Translations under genes and position numbers: made by a program | The notes under the pieces: generated by a model | The model's database searches: none | Told to the model about the DNA's origin: nothing | The model's input: the letters and a program-made list of their open reading frames with translations, nothing else | From: Roseovarius nanhaiticus | GTDB lineage: Bacteria > Pseudomonadota > Alphaproteobacteria > Rhodobacterales > Rhodobacteraceae | Reading direction: 5' to 3' | DNA: 64,000 bases | NCBI RefSeq assembly: GCF_900156535.1 | Contig: NZ_FTNV01000004.1 | Coordinates: 62,001-126,000 of the forward strand | Shown: piece after piece, positions 47,220 through 55,630 of the stretch | How the letters are laid out: each line of letters starts with the position of its first letter | Numbering within the stretch: position 1 is the first letter of the stretch

Positions 47220-48650
47220 TCACTGCAGTCGGTGCGGGTGTGCATGTCCAGCCGATTGTGTTGGCGCCGAAGGTCTTGCGGGCTGCCTTATAACCTGCGC
47301 CGGCGCCTTGCGCTGCGGACCCGGCGCCGCTTCGGCGCGGCGCAATATCAGGGCGAGGCGATCAAAGCTGGATTTTGTGCCATTCTGCTCGGGCTCCGCC
47401 AGATAACTGTCCAGCTCGGGCCAAGCCCGAATCGCGATATCCAGGTCAGGATCGCTGCCCGTCGCATATAACCCCGCGCGGATCATGGTTTCCGACCGAT
47501 CATACGCGCCCATCATTCGCCGCACCCGCATCAGAAGAGCGTTCTCATCGTCCGTTGCCGCGCGCGGCAGGCTACGCGAAACGGAGCGCAAGACGTCGAT
47601 GGCAGGATAGCGCCCTCGCTCGGCGATGGCGCGGTCCATCACCACATGCCCGTCCAGCACACCGCGCAATATATCTGCAACCGGCTCGTCCATGTCCGAG
47701 CCTGCGACAAGCACGCTGAAGATGCCGGTGATGTTCCCTTCTCCCTCGACACCAGGTCCTGCCCGCTCGCAAAGGGACATGATCATGTGCGAGGTCGAGG
47801 CCGGAAACCCCCGCAAGCTGGGCATCTCGCCTGCGGCTGTGGCCACCTCGCGATGCGCCTCGGCAAAACGGGTGATCGAATCGGCCAATAGCAACACCTC
47901 GAGGCCTTGCGCACGAAAATACTCAGCGACTGCCATAGCCGTCCAGGCACAACGGCGCCGCACCAGCGCCGAACGATCTGACGTCGCGGCGATGACAACG
48001 GAGCGCGCCATGCCTTCGGGGCCAAGAACTGTCTCGACGAATTCACGCAGCTCGCGCCCCCGCTCTCCGATCAACGCAAAAACGACGATATCCGCCTCCA
48101 TATGGCGCCCCAGATGGCCCAGAAGGCTGGACTTGCCAACGCCAGATCCGGCGAAAAGGCCAATCCGCTGGCCGCGCACGATAGGCAAGAAGGTGTTGAA
48201 AACACTCATCCCAGTTTCGAGCCGCGGGCCGAGCGCTCGTCGCTGGGCAGGCGGCGGGGGCGCGGCCCGGAGTGGGCAGTCGCGCGAACCGCGGCGCAAG
48301 GGACGTCCATCCATGGGCAGGCCAAAAGGATCGACGATACGCCCGATCCAGGCCGCGGATGGCGAGATGCCAGACGCCCCATGTAGGGTTGCACGGTCTC
48401 CAAGAGACACGCCCATCGGTGCTTCATCAGGGAGCATGACAACACAGCCCTCGGCCAGTCGAAGCACTTCACCCCATAAAGGCGCGCCATCGCGCCGCGC
48501 AACCAGCAACCGGTCTCCAAGTCTCGCTGCTGCAGAGAGGCCGGCAATCTCGATCGTGGCGCCTGAGACGGCAGACACCCGCCCGACGGCGTGCACAGCG
48601 GTCAGCCCGGCAATTTCGGCCCCAAGGCCATCCAGATCTTTTGTGCGCAT
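47220..48650 (-). CDS. fliI: Flagellum-specific ATPase FliI
   Basis: 476 aa from the ATG at 48648-48650, with GGAG 6 nt upstream; a start four codons earlier is less likely. F1-ATPase-like core: Walker A AGSGVGKSSLL, VVFALIGERGREL, Walker B VLLLADSITRFAEA and GGFPASTSH-type segment LRGFPASTS. It energises export of flagellar subunits. The last 40 residues are Pro/Ala-rich and probably disordered. Convergent with the DUF1217 gene and divergent from flgB. Confidence 0.93.
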   Translation of the reverse strand: MRTKDLDGLGAEIAGLTAVHAVGRVSAVSGATIEIAGLSAAARLGDRLLVARRDGAPLWGEVLRLAEGCVVMLPDEAPMGVSLGDRATLHGASGISPSAAWIGRIVDPFGLPMDGRPLRRGSRDCPLRAAPPPPAQRRALGPRLETGMSVFNTFLPIVRGQRIGLFAGSGVGKSSLLGHLGRHMEADIVVFALIGERGRELREFVETVLGPEGMARSVVIAATSDRSALVRRRCAWTAMAVAEYFRAQGLEVLLLADSITRFAEAHREVATAAGEMPSLRGFPASTSHMIMSLCERAGPGVEGEGNITGIFSVLVAGSDMDEPVADILRGVLDGHVVMDRAIAERGRYPAIDVLRSVSRSLPRAATDDENALLMRVRRMMGAYDRSETMIRAGLYATGSDPDLDIAIRAWPELDSYLAEPEQNGTKSSFDRLALILRRAEAAPGPQRKAPAQVIRQPARPSAPTQSAGHAHPHRLQ

Positions 48651-48736
48651 CGAACTCTCCAAAAATCTTCTGAAAACAATTTCTAAAGGAATCAGAGTTA
48701 ATCCTTGGTTGAAGACGAGACGAAAGAGGCGAACCG

Positions 48737-49123
48737 ATGTTCGAAAAACTGCAGATATTCAAAATGGCACATGCCATGGCGCAGCATGCCGGCGCGCGTC
48801 AGGCCGTGCTGGCACGCAACATCGCCAATGCCGATACACCGGGATACACGGCGCGCGACATCGCGCCCTTTGCCGAAAGCTACAAGAGCGACGCGGCCTT
48901 TGCCCAGCGCGCCACGCGGCCCGGACATTTCGGCGATACCGCTGGTAGTTACGCAGTTCAGGCCCGCGCTGGAGATGCGGCCATGTCCGATCCAAACGGA
49001 AACTCCGTCGCGCTTGAGCATGAGATGCTCAAGGCGGTCGATGCCAAGAGGCAGCACGACCGCGCACTGGCGATCTACAAGTCATCCCTCACCGTCCTGC
49101 GCGCCGCGACCGGGCGCCGATAA
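48737..49123 (+). CDS. flgB: Flagellar basal-body rod protein FlgB
   Basis: 128 aa. The N-terminal rod motif QAVLARNIANADTPGYTARD is clear, with a C-terminal helix typical of rod proteins. It forms the proximal rod. First gene of a rightward operon flgB-flgC-fliE-fliQ-flgF-flgG-flgA-flgH-fliL with gaps of 1 to 40 bp. Confidence 0.94.
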   Translation: MFEKLQIFKMAHAMAQHAGARQAVLARNIANADTPGYTARDIAPFAESYKSDAAFAQRATRPGHFGDTAGSYAVQARAGDAAMSDPNGNSVALEHEMLKAVDAKRQHDRALAIYKSSLTVLRAATGRR

Positions 49124-49135
49124 AGGAGTTACGTC

Positions 49136-49525
49136 ATGAGCGATTTTTCCGATTCGCTGTCGCTGTCCTCATCTGGCCTGAGGGCGCAGTCCCAACGGCT
49201 GCGCCACCTGTCCGAGAACATCGCCAACACCGACACGCCGGGCTACCGGCGCAAGACCGTCCCATTCGAGACGGTGATGCACGGCGATACACCCGGCGCC
49301 GTAGAGACGGGGCGCGTGCGCCTTGACCGTGCGGAACTGCAGGAAATCTACGACCCGTCCCACCCCATGGCGGATGAGAACGGCATGTATTCTGGCTCGA
49401 ATGTCGAGCTGGTCATCGAGATTGCGGACGCCCGCGAGGCGCAGCGCAGCTACGAGGCCAATCTCAAAATGTTCGATCAGGCACGGCAGATGTCATCATC
49501 CCTCATGGATCTGCTGCGCCGCTGA
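49136..49525 (+). CDS. flgC: Flagellar basal-body rod protein FlgC
   Basis: 129 aa. Motifs LRHLSENIANTDTPGYRRKTVPFE and DPSHPMADENGMYSGSNVE are diagnostic, as is the C-terminal EAQRSYEANLKMFDQARQM. Proximal rod component. The ATG has AAAGGAG upstream. Confidence 0.95.
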   Translation: MSDFSDSLSLSSSGLRAQSQRLRHLSENIANTDTPGYRRKTVPFETVMHGDTPGAVETGRVRLDRAELQEIYDPSHPMADENGMYSGSNVELVIEIADAREAQRSYEANLKMFDQARQMSSSLMDLLRR

Positions 49526-49564
49526 CCACCCTGACACCCCAAACCAACCGAGAGGATTTCCAGA

Positions 49565-49855
49565 ATGGAACTTTCAGCCCTTAGTGCAGCAGGCCGCTAC
49601 GCCGCCGCACGCCCCGCGACCGAAGCGGCACCCGGCACTGGCGGCCCGTCGCAACTGGCCGCGAACCTGGCCCGCGACTTTGCCGCCACCTTGCAGGAGA
49701 GCGAGGCGATCTCGACAGCGGCCATGTCCGGAGGTGCCGACCCGCATGCTCTGGTACAGGCCCTGGCGCAGACCGAGCTGGCGGTAGAGACCGCTGTCAC
49801 AGTGCGCGACAAGGTCGTCGAAGCCTACCAGGAAATTCTGCGGATGCCGGTCTAG
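49565..49855 (+). CDS. fliE: Flagellar hook-basal body complex protein FliE
   Basis: 96 aa with the FliE C-terminal pattern HALVQALAQTELAVETAVTVRDKVVEAYQEILRMPV. It links the MS ring to the rod and is the first exported rod component. The N-terminal Ala-rich part is variable. Confidence 0.9.
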   Translation: MELSALSAAGRYAAARPATEAAPGTGGPSQLAANLARDFAATLQESEAISTAAMSGGADPHALVQALAQTELAVETAVTVRDKVVEAYQEILRMPV

Positions 49856-49859
49856 GCCA

Positions 49860-50129
49860 ATGCATAACGAAGTGATCTTCTACGACACGCTGCGCCAGGG
49901 GCTCTGGGTGGCCGTCGTCATCTCGATCCCCATTCTGACGGTCGCGCTACTGGCGGGCCTCACGGTGGGGCTCTTTCAAGCGCTGACGTCGATCCAGGAA
50001 ATGACGCTCACCTTCGTGCCGAAACTGGCTGCGATTGTTGCCGTTTTCTGGGTGACCATGGGCTTCATGACCACAACGCTTGTGTCGTTTTTCCAAGATC
50101 GCCTGATCCCGCTCATCATAGGAGGCTAG
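49860..50129 (+). CDS. fliQ: Flagellar export gate protein FliQ
   Basis: 89 aa with two membrane helices (WVAVVISIPILTVALLAGLTV and LAAIVAVFWVTMGFMTTTL) separated by the conserved FQALTSIQEMTLTFVPK loop. It belongs to the FliPQR export gate. FliR is encoded nearby (54857-55630) on the other strand; FliP is not in the window. Confidence 0.93.
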   Translation: MHNEVIFYDTLRQGLWVAVVISIPILTVALLAGLTVGLFQALTSIQEMTLTFVPKLAAIVAVFWVTMGFMTTTLVSFFQDRLIPLIIGG

Positions 50130-50131
50130 CC

Positions 50132-50851
50132 ATGGAAAACGCCGGATATACCACGCTGACGCGTCAATCGGGTCTGCTGCGCGAGATGCAGGTTGTTGCC
50201 AACAATATCGCCAATACGGCGACCACTGGCTACAGGCAGGAAGGTCTGATCTTTTCCGAGCATGTCGCCCGGATGGAGGAGGGTCCTTCCCTGTCAATGG
50301 CCAAGGCCAACGTGCGCAACACGTCCATGATCCAGGGCGCGATCACCCAGACCGGCGGAACGCTGGATTTTGCGGTCGAGGGAGATGGCTTTTTCCTGAT
50401 CGAAACCCCTGCGGGCGAGCGGCTGACCCGCGCGGGCAGCTTCTCGATTTCGGCCGAGGGCGACATGGTGACCAATGACGGCTACCGAGTGCTCGATGCG
50501 GGCGGCGCCCCCGTGTTCATCCCGCCCGACGCCAGCAATCTGAACGTCTCACCGGATGGCACCGTCAGCCATGATGGCCGTCCGTTGGCACAAATCGGCC
50601 TCGTCCAGCCCGTCGACCGCGTCGGCCTAATCCGGGAGGACGGGGTGATGTTTCGCTCAGAGGCCGGATACGAGCCCTCAGAGAACGGGCGCATTCTCCA
50701 GGGCTTTCTTGAGGGCGCGAATGTCGATCCCATAGGCCAGATGGCCCGCATGATCGAAATTCAGCGCGCCTACGAAATGGGCCAGAGCTTTCTCGACAGC
50801 GAGGACAAGCGGATAAGATCCGCGGTCCAGACCTTCATTCAATCCAGATAG
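50132..50851 (+). CDS. flgF: Flagellar basal-body rod protein FlgF
   Basis: 239 aa. N-terminal TLTRQSGLLREMQVVANNIANTATTGYRQEG, central LDFAVEGDGFFLIETPAGERLTRAGSF and C-terminal MIEIQRAYEMGQSFLD mark it as a rod protein of the FlgF type. It starts 2 nt after fliQ. Confidence 0.93.
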   Translation: MENAGYTTLTRQSGLLREMQVVANNIANTATTGYRQEGLIFSEHVARMEEGPSLSMAKANVRNTSMIQGAITQTGGTLDFAVEGDGFFLIETPAGERLTRAGSFSISAEGDMVTNDGYRVLDAGGAPVFIPPDASNLNVSPDGTVSHDGRPLAQIGLVQPVDRVGLIREDGVMFRSEAGYEPSENGRILQGFLEGANVDPIGQMARMIEIQRAYEMGQSFLDSEDKRIRSAVQTFIQSR

Positions 50852-50861
50852 GAGACAGCAC

Positions 50862-51647
50862 ATGCGTGCCCTCAAGATCGCCGCCACAGGCATGGCGGCC
50901 CAGCAAATGCGGGTCGAGACGATCTCGAACAACCTCGCGAACATGTCCACTACCGGCTACAATGCCCGGCGCGCCGAATTCGCCGATCTGCATTATCAGC
51001 AGCTCAGCCGTCCGGGCAGCGTCAATTCAGCCGACGGTACCGTCCTGCCCACCGGGGTCCAGCTCGGCCTCGGCGTGCGGCCTGCCGCAGTGTCGGTCCA
51101 TCTGTCGCAAGGCTCTCTCTCGGCGACGAATGGCGATCTCGACCTCGCGATCGAGGGCAACGGGTATCTCGAGGTCCAGCTGCCCTCGGGCGAGGTCGGC
51201 TATACCCGCGACGGCGCGCTCAAACGCTCGGCCGAGGGTGTGATCGTCACCTCCGACGGCTTTCCCGTCGCGCCCGAAATCGTGATTCCCGACGACGCCC
51301 GAAGCATCTCGATCAATGGCGAGGGCGAGGTCTACGCCTATTTTCAGAACACCGCAGACGCGCAGCTTCTGGGCCAGTTCAGTCTTGCCAATTTCACCAA
51401 TCCAAAGGGTCTCGAGGCGCGCGGCAGCAATCTTTTCACCGAAACCGAAGCATCCGGCCCCGCGCTCAGCACGACGCCCGGCCAAGACGGCCTTGGCACA
51501 TTGCGCCAGGGGTATCTCGAGGACAGCTCGGTCGATCCGGTGCGCGAGATCACCGAACTGATCGAGGCGCAGCGCGGTTACGAGCTGAATTCCAAGGTCA
51601 TCTCCGCCGCCGACCAGATGCTCGGCGCGACGACACAGGTGCGCTGA
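50862..51647 (+). CDS. flgG: Flagellar basal-body distal rod protein FlgG
   Basis: 261 aa, the standard length. MRALKIAATGMAAQQMRVETISNNLANMSTTGYNARRAEFADL and ELIEAQRGYELNSKVISAADQML-type ends are present. It builds the distal rod, the axle inside the L and P rings. The stop overlaps the flgA start by one base. Confidence 0.96.
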   Translation: MRALKIAATGMAAQQMRVETISNNLANMSTTGYNARRAEFADLHYQQLSRPGSVNSADGTVLPTGVQLGLGVRPAAVSVHLSQGSLSATNGDLDLAIEGNGYLEVQLPSGEVGYTRDGALKRSAEGVIVTSDGFPVAPEIVIPDDARSISINGEGEVYAYFQNTADAQLLGQFSLANFTNPKGLEARGSNLFTETEASGPALSTTPGQDGLGTLRQGYLEDSSVDPVREITELIEAQRGYELNSKVISAADQMLGATTQVR

Positions 51648-52063
51648 TGCGGTATCTCGCAATCGCCGCCTGCCTGATGGCCGCGCCGGCCGCCGCCGAT
51701 ACGGTTCTGGCCGCCCGGACAATTCGTGCGCAGACGCTGATCTCGCCGCAGGATCTGGTGGTCAAGGATGTCGATGTAATAGGCGCCATTTCCGACCCCG
51801 CGCTGATCGCGGGCCAGGAGGCGCGCGTCGCGCTTTATGCCGGGCGGCCCATCCGGCCCGGCGATGTCGGCCCGCCTGCCCTCGTCGAGCGCAACCAGAT
51901 CATCTCGCTGATTTACGATCAATCCGGCCTCAGCATCACCGCCGAGGGTCGCTCGCTGTCGCGCGCCGGTCCGGGCGAGACGGTGCGGGTAATGAACCTT
52001 TCTTCGCGGATTACCGTCTCGGGGCAGGTCATGCCCGACGGCCGCGTCCTCGTATCCTATTAG
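51647..52063 (+). CDS. flgA: Flagellar basal body P-ring formation chaperone FlgA
   Basis: 138 aa with a signal peptide (MRYLAIAACLMAAPAAA) and a SAF-type domain: RTIRAQTLISPQDLVVKDV, GQEARVALYAGRPIRPGDVG, GETVRVMNLSSRITVSGQV. It assists P-ring (FlgI) polymerisation in the periplasm. FlgI itself is not in the window. Confidence 0.9.
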   Translation: MRYLAIAACLMAAPAAADTVLAARTIRAQTLISPQDLVVKDVDVIGAISDPALIAGQEARVALYAGRPIRPGDVGPPALVERNQIISLIYDQSGLSITAEGRSLSRAGPGETVRVMNLSSRITVSGQVMPDGRVLVSY

Positions 52064-52074
52064 GAGGCCCAGTT

Positions 52075-52803
52075 ATGCGCCCCAGTTTCCTTGGTTTTTG
52101 CCTCATTCTCGGCGTGGCTGCCTGCTCGCGTGCGAACCATATCGGCAAGGCCCCGGATTTCACGCCAATGAACGAGTCGCCCGAGCAGGCCGCGATGTTC
52201 AGTCCCGGCCTGCCCGAAACAACCACCTATGCACGCCGCGCCGATCAGGCATCCCTCTGGACGGCGGGCCAGCAATCCTTGCTGGGCGACCGACGCGCGA
52301 TGAAGCGCGGCGATATCCTGACAGTCGTGATCGAGATCGACGATGAGGCAGAAATTTCGAACTCCACCTCGCGCTCGCGATCCGGCAGCGAAAGCCTCGG
52401 GATACCGCAGCTCTTCGGCCTGCCCCAACGCATTGACGGCAAGCTGCCGGAGGGCGCGAGCCTGGGAGATGCGGTGTCGATCAACTCCTCGACAAAGTCG
52501 GATGGCGATGGATCCGTCAGCCGCCGAGAAGAGCTGACACTGCGGGTTGCGGCCACCATCATGCAGGTGCTGCCCAACGGCGTTCTGTCGATTCAGGGCA
52601 GCCAGGAAGTGCGCGTCAATTACGAGATGCGCGAGCTTCTGGTGACCGGCTACGTGCGGCCCGAAGACATCAGCCGCCAGAACGAGATCACTTATGACAA
52701 GATCGCCTCGGCGCGAATCTCCTACGGCGGGCGCGGCCAGATCACCGACATGCAGCAGCCGCGCTATGGCCAGCAGGTGCTGGATGCCATCCTCCCCTTC
52801 TGA
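52075..52803 (+). CDS. flgH: Flagellar L-ring protein FlgH
   Basis: 242 aa lipoprotein: a signal sequence with lipobox and Cys17 (GVAAC). Typical segments are SLLGDRRAMKRGDILTVVIEIDDEAEISNSTSRSRS-like and NGVLSIQGSQEVRVNYEMRELLVTGYVRPEDI. It forms the outer-membrane L ring. Confidence 0.95.
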   Translation: MRPSFLGFCLILGVAACSRANHIGKAPDFTPMNESPEQAAMFSPGLPETTTYARRADQASLWTAGQQSLLGDRRAMKRGDILTVVIEIDDEAEISNSTSRSRSGSESLGIPQLFGLPQRIDGKLPEGASLGDAVSINSSTKSDGDGSVSRREELTLRVAATIMQVLPNGVLSIQGSQEVRVNYEMRELLVTGYVRPEDISRQNEITYDKIASARISYGGRGQITDMQQPRYGQQVLDAILPF

Positions 52804-52808
52804 AAGGC

Positions 52809-53366
52809 ATGTACCGCATGAAAATGCTTCTTCCCCTCATTCTTCTGCTCGTCGGTATAGGCGGGGGCGTCGGAGCCGGCCTTGCCCTGCGCCCCGCCCC
52901 GGCCAGCCATGCCGACGAGATGGCCACGCCTGATGCACCGGACGGCGCAGAAGCTGCCGCCAGCGATGCTGCAGACGACACCCATGGATCCAAAGAGCAC
53001 GCCGACGACAGCCACGGCGAAGATGATCACGAGGCCAGCGCAGGCTCGGAATATATCAAGCTGAACAACCAGTTCGTTGTGCCGATCGTCACGCGCGATT
53101 CAATCGAAGCAGTGATCGTGATGTCCCTCAGCCTCGAAGTGCCGTCAGGACGCTCCGAGGCGGTCTATTTGCACGAGCCCAAGCTGCGCGATGCGTTTTT
53201 GCAGGTGATGTTCGACCACGCCAATATGGGAGGATTCGCCGGTATTTTCACAGACACCGCCAAGCTCAATCTGCTGCGCTCAGCCCTCTACGAAGTGGCG
53301 ACAACGGTTCTCGGGGATGGTGTTAACAGCATCCTGATCACCGATTTTGTCCGCCAGCAGATGTAG
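52809..53366 (+). CDS. fliL: FliL-like basal body protein with acidic/His-rich linker
   Basis: 185 aa. An N-terminal membrane helix (MLLPLILLLVGIGGGVGAGLAL) is followed by about 45 residues rich in Asp, Glu, His and Ala, then the FliL domain (NNQFVVPIV ... LSLEVPSGRSEAVYLHEPKLRDAFLQVMFDHAN). FliL rings support the stators around the motor. A second fliL-like gene lies at 62743. The 3' end overlaps the convergent gene by 29 bp. Confidence 0.85.
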   Translation: MYRMKMLLPLILLLVGIGGGVGAGLALRPAPASHADEMATPDAPDGAEAAASDAADDTHGSKEHADDSHGEDDHEASAGSEYIKLNNQFVVPIVTRDSIEAVIVMSLSLEVPSGRSEAVYLHEPKLRDAFLQVMFDHANMGGFAGIFTDTAKLNLLRSALYEVATTVLGDGVNSILITDFVRQQM

Positions 53367-53775
53367 GGCCGTTCATCAGCGCCAAGTACTGGTCACGCTC
53401 CAGATCACGGCCCTGCGCAGCCTTGCGCCGGGCCTTTCTTTCATCTTCGATGATGCGCCGAACAGCCTCAGCTCGGCCAAACGCATGGCGTAGTGCAGCC
53501 AGCTTCTCGGCCTTGCGCACCAGAACCTGCGCCAGCTTGACGTTCAGCTCCTGCCGCGTGCGCTGTGTCCAACCTTGCCACAGGAGATCCGCGCCGATGG
53601 CGCGCGGCGCAGCCCACTGCTCGAGCGGCAGCGCACGGGAGGCCATGCGTTGTGCATCGAGTTCAGCGAGGGACTGCCTAAGCGCGGTCTCTTCGGCGCG
53701 AATATCCTGCATAGCGGCTTGCGCCGCCTGATACGCCGCCTCCATGGCCTGGCTCAGTTGCACGCGGTCCGTCAT
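53338..53775 (-). CDS. FliJ-like coiled-coil protein
   Basis: 145 aa from the ATG at 53773-53775, which overlaps the flhB stop (ATGA). The long open frame upstream to 54015 is out of the real start. Almost entirely helical and charged: EAAYQAAQAAMQDIRAEETAL, RTRQELNVKLAQVLVRKAEKLAALRHAFGRAEAVRRI. Size, position after flhB and composition suggest FliJ, the export ATPase stalk, but identity is not proven by a motif. Confidence 0.6.
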   Translation of the reverse strand: MTDRVQLSQAMEAAYQAAQAAMQDIRAEETALRQSLAELDAQRMASRALPLEQWAAPRAIGADLLWQGWTQRTRQELNVKLAQVLVRKAEKLAALRHAFGRAEAVRRIIEDERKARRKAAQGRDLERDQYLALMNGPTSAGGQNR

Positions 53776-54857
53776 ACTCGCCCCTTTGCCCGGCGGCGCA
53801 TCGTCTCGGCAAAGCGGATGGCGGCGGCCACGGCCCGATAGTGATCGGGGTCGATCTGCTCGCCGATCTTGGTCGTGGCATAGAGCGCCCGCGCGGTCGG
53901 CGGATCGTGGCGGATGGGCACGCCGTGCTCTGCCGCCAGCTCGCGGATGGCAAGCGCCATGTGATCGACTCCCTTGGCCACGCATGTCGGTGCGGCGCCG
54001 GGCGCGCGGCTCCATTTGAGTGCAACGGCGTAATGCGTCGGGTTGACCAGAATGACGTCCGCGGTCGGCACATCGGCCATCATGTGTTCGGACGCGATCT
54101 GCGCACCGCGTGCGCGGCGCTCGTTTTTCATATGCGGATCGCCCTCCTGCTGCTTGGCCTCGTCACGCATATCCTTGTGCGACATCCGGTTCTTGCGCAG
54201 GTGGTCGAAATGCTGCCACAAGAAATCTATTCCACCGATGGCCAGCGCCACGATGCAGACGACCAGCATAAAGTCGATCAGAACATCCCCCAGCAACGCC
54301 CCGATCCCGCCCGGATCAGCATAGAGCGAGCCCTCAAGCTCGGGGAGGCGCACCTTGAGAAAGATCCCGAGGACCACCGAATAAACGATCAACTTGACCG
54401 CGCTTTTGCCAAATTCGAAAAGCCCACTGAGGCCGTACTTGTTCTTGGCGTTCGGGATCGGATTGATCCGCGATGCCTTGAATGTCAGCTTGCTCGGGGA
54501 AAAAACCATGGTCCGCGTCGCGAAGAGAGACAAGAGGGCGAGGCCGGCAGGCAAGAAAAACCAAGCTGAAAGGCCCATAAATACCTCGGCGATCATGCCG
54601 CCCACGGGCGCGGTCGCATGCCCGGCGAACATCATCTGCGAGATGCCGTCAGCCTGATCGATCATGACCATCAGCTGCGTGCTGAGATGGGTGATCGAGT
54701 ACGAGCCGGCAATGAGCCCGGTGATCAGAAATCCCCAATAGGCTGCGGCCGCCGTCAGATCGGCAGAGCGGGCAAGTTCACCCTTTTTGCGGGCCTCATC
54801 CAGCTTGTGCTGTGTCGGCTCGTGGGTCTTTTCGCTGTCATCCTGCTGCTCGGCCAT
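53772..54857 (-). CDS. flhB: Flagellar export protein FlhB
   Basis: 361 aa. Four membrane segments in the first 210 residues, then a cytoplasmic domain with the self-cleavage site NPTH in VILVNPTHYAVALKW. N-terminus has DDSEKTHEPTQHKLDEARKKGELARSADLT, diagnostic. It switches export specificity with FliK. Overlaps fliR by one base. Confidence 0.95.
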   Translation of the reverse strand: MAEQQDDSEKTHEPTQHKLDEARKKGELARSADLTAAAAYWGFLITGLIAGSYSITHLSTQLMVMIDQADGISQMMFAGHATAPVGGMIAEVFMGLSAWFFLPAGLALLSLFATRTMVFSPSKLTFKASRINPIPNAKNKYGLSGLFEFGKSAVKLIVYSVVLGIFLKVRLPELEGSLYADPGGIGALLGDVLIDFMLVVCIVALAIGGIDFLWQHFDHLRKNRMSHKDMRDEAKQQEGDPHMKNERRARGAQIASEHMMADVPTADVILVNPTHYAVALKWSRAPGAAPTCVAKGVDHMALAIRELAAEHGVPIRHDPPTARALYATTKIGEQIDPDHYRAVAAAIRFAETMRRRAKGRV

Positions 54858-55630
54858 CAGCGCGCTCCCAAGGGATTGATGACATAACCCTGCAAGGCTT
54901 CGGCCCAGACGCTAAGCATGATGGGGGCCAGCAAGAAGAGCAGCATCAGCCCACCGAGCGTGATCACCGGGGCACCAACGAAGATCACCATGAGCTGCGG
55001 CATGGCCCGATTGATGATCCCGAGAGTCAAATTATAGAGGACGGATATCAGCACGAAGGGCGCCGCAAGACGAAATGCTAGCGAGAAGGCACCCGAGACT
55101 TGCGCAATCCCCCATTGCGACACGGCTGGAGCGGCGGGCAGAGCGCCAACCGCGAATACCTTGTATGTCGTGATGATCATGGACGCGACGTGGACGTGCA
55201 GGTCTAGAATCATCGCCAGTGCAATGCCGCCCATCGTCAGCAAATGCCCCATCGCAGGCAGGGGAGTTGCTCCAGCCGAGCCAAGGATCTGCGACAGCGA
55301 CGTCGCCTGCGCCGCCATTGAACCCGCCGTCTGAAGCGCCAGCAGGAATAGCCGCAGCCCAATACCCAGCATCAGGCCGATCCCTGTTTCAGTAAGGATG
55401 ATCATCCAGATCGATGTGCCGGGCATGGACGTGACGGGAACATCCGCGGCAGCGGAGGGCGCCACAATCACGGTGAAGGCCAGGGTCGCGACCAGTTTGA
55501 TCCGCACCGACACGGTCTGCTCACCAAAGCCGGGAAAGAGCGCCACAATCGGACCCACGCGCAGAAACACAATTGCATGCAGCCAGAATACCTCCTGACT
55601 GATTTGCAAAAGCTGCGCCAGGCCCGTCAT
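54857..55630 (-). CDS. fliR: Flagellar export gate protein FliR
   Basis: 257 aa with about six hydrophobic helices and the FliR pattern FLRVGPIVALFPGFGEQTVSVRIKL at the N-terminus and APVITLGGLMLLFLLAPIML near the end. Part of the FliPQR gate. Overlaps flhA by 4 nt. Confidence 0.93.
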   Translation of the reverse strand: MTGLAQLLQISQEVFWLHAIVFLRVGPIVALFPGFGEQTVSVRIKLVATLAFTVIVAPSAAADVPVTSMPGTSIWMIILTETGIGLMLGIGLRLFLLALQTAGSMAAQATSLSQILGSAGATPLPAMGHLLTMGGIALAMILDLHVHVASMIITTYKVFAVGALPAAPAVSQWGIAQVSGAFSLAFRLAAPFVLISVLYNLTLGIINRAMPQLMVIFVGAPVITLGGLMLLFLLAPIMLSVWAEALQGYVINPLGAR

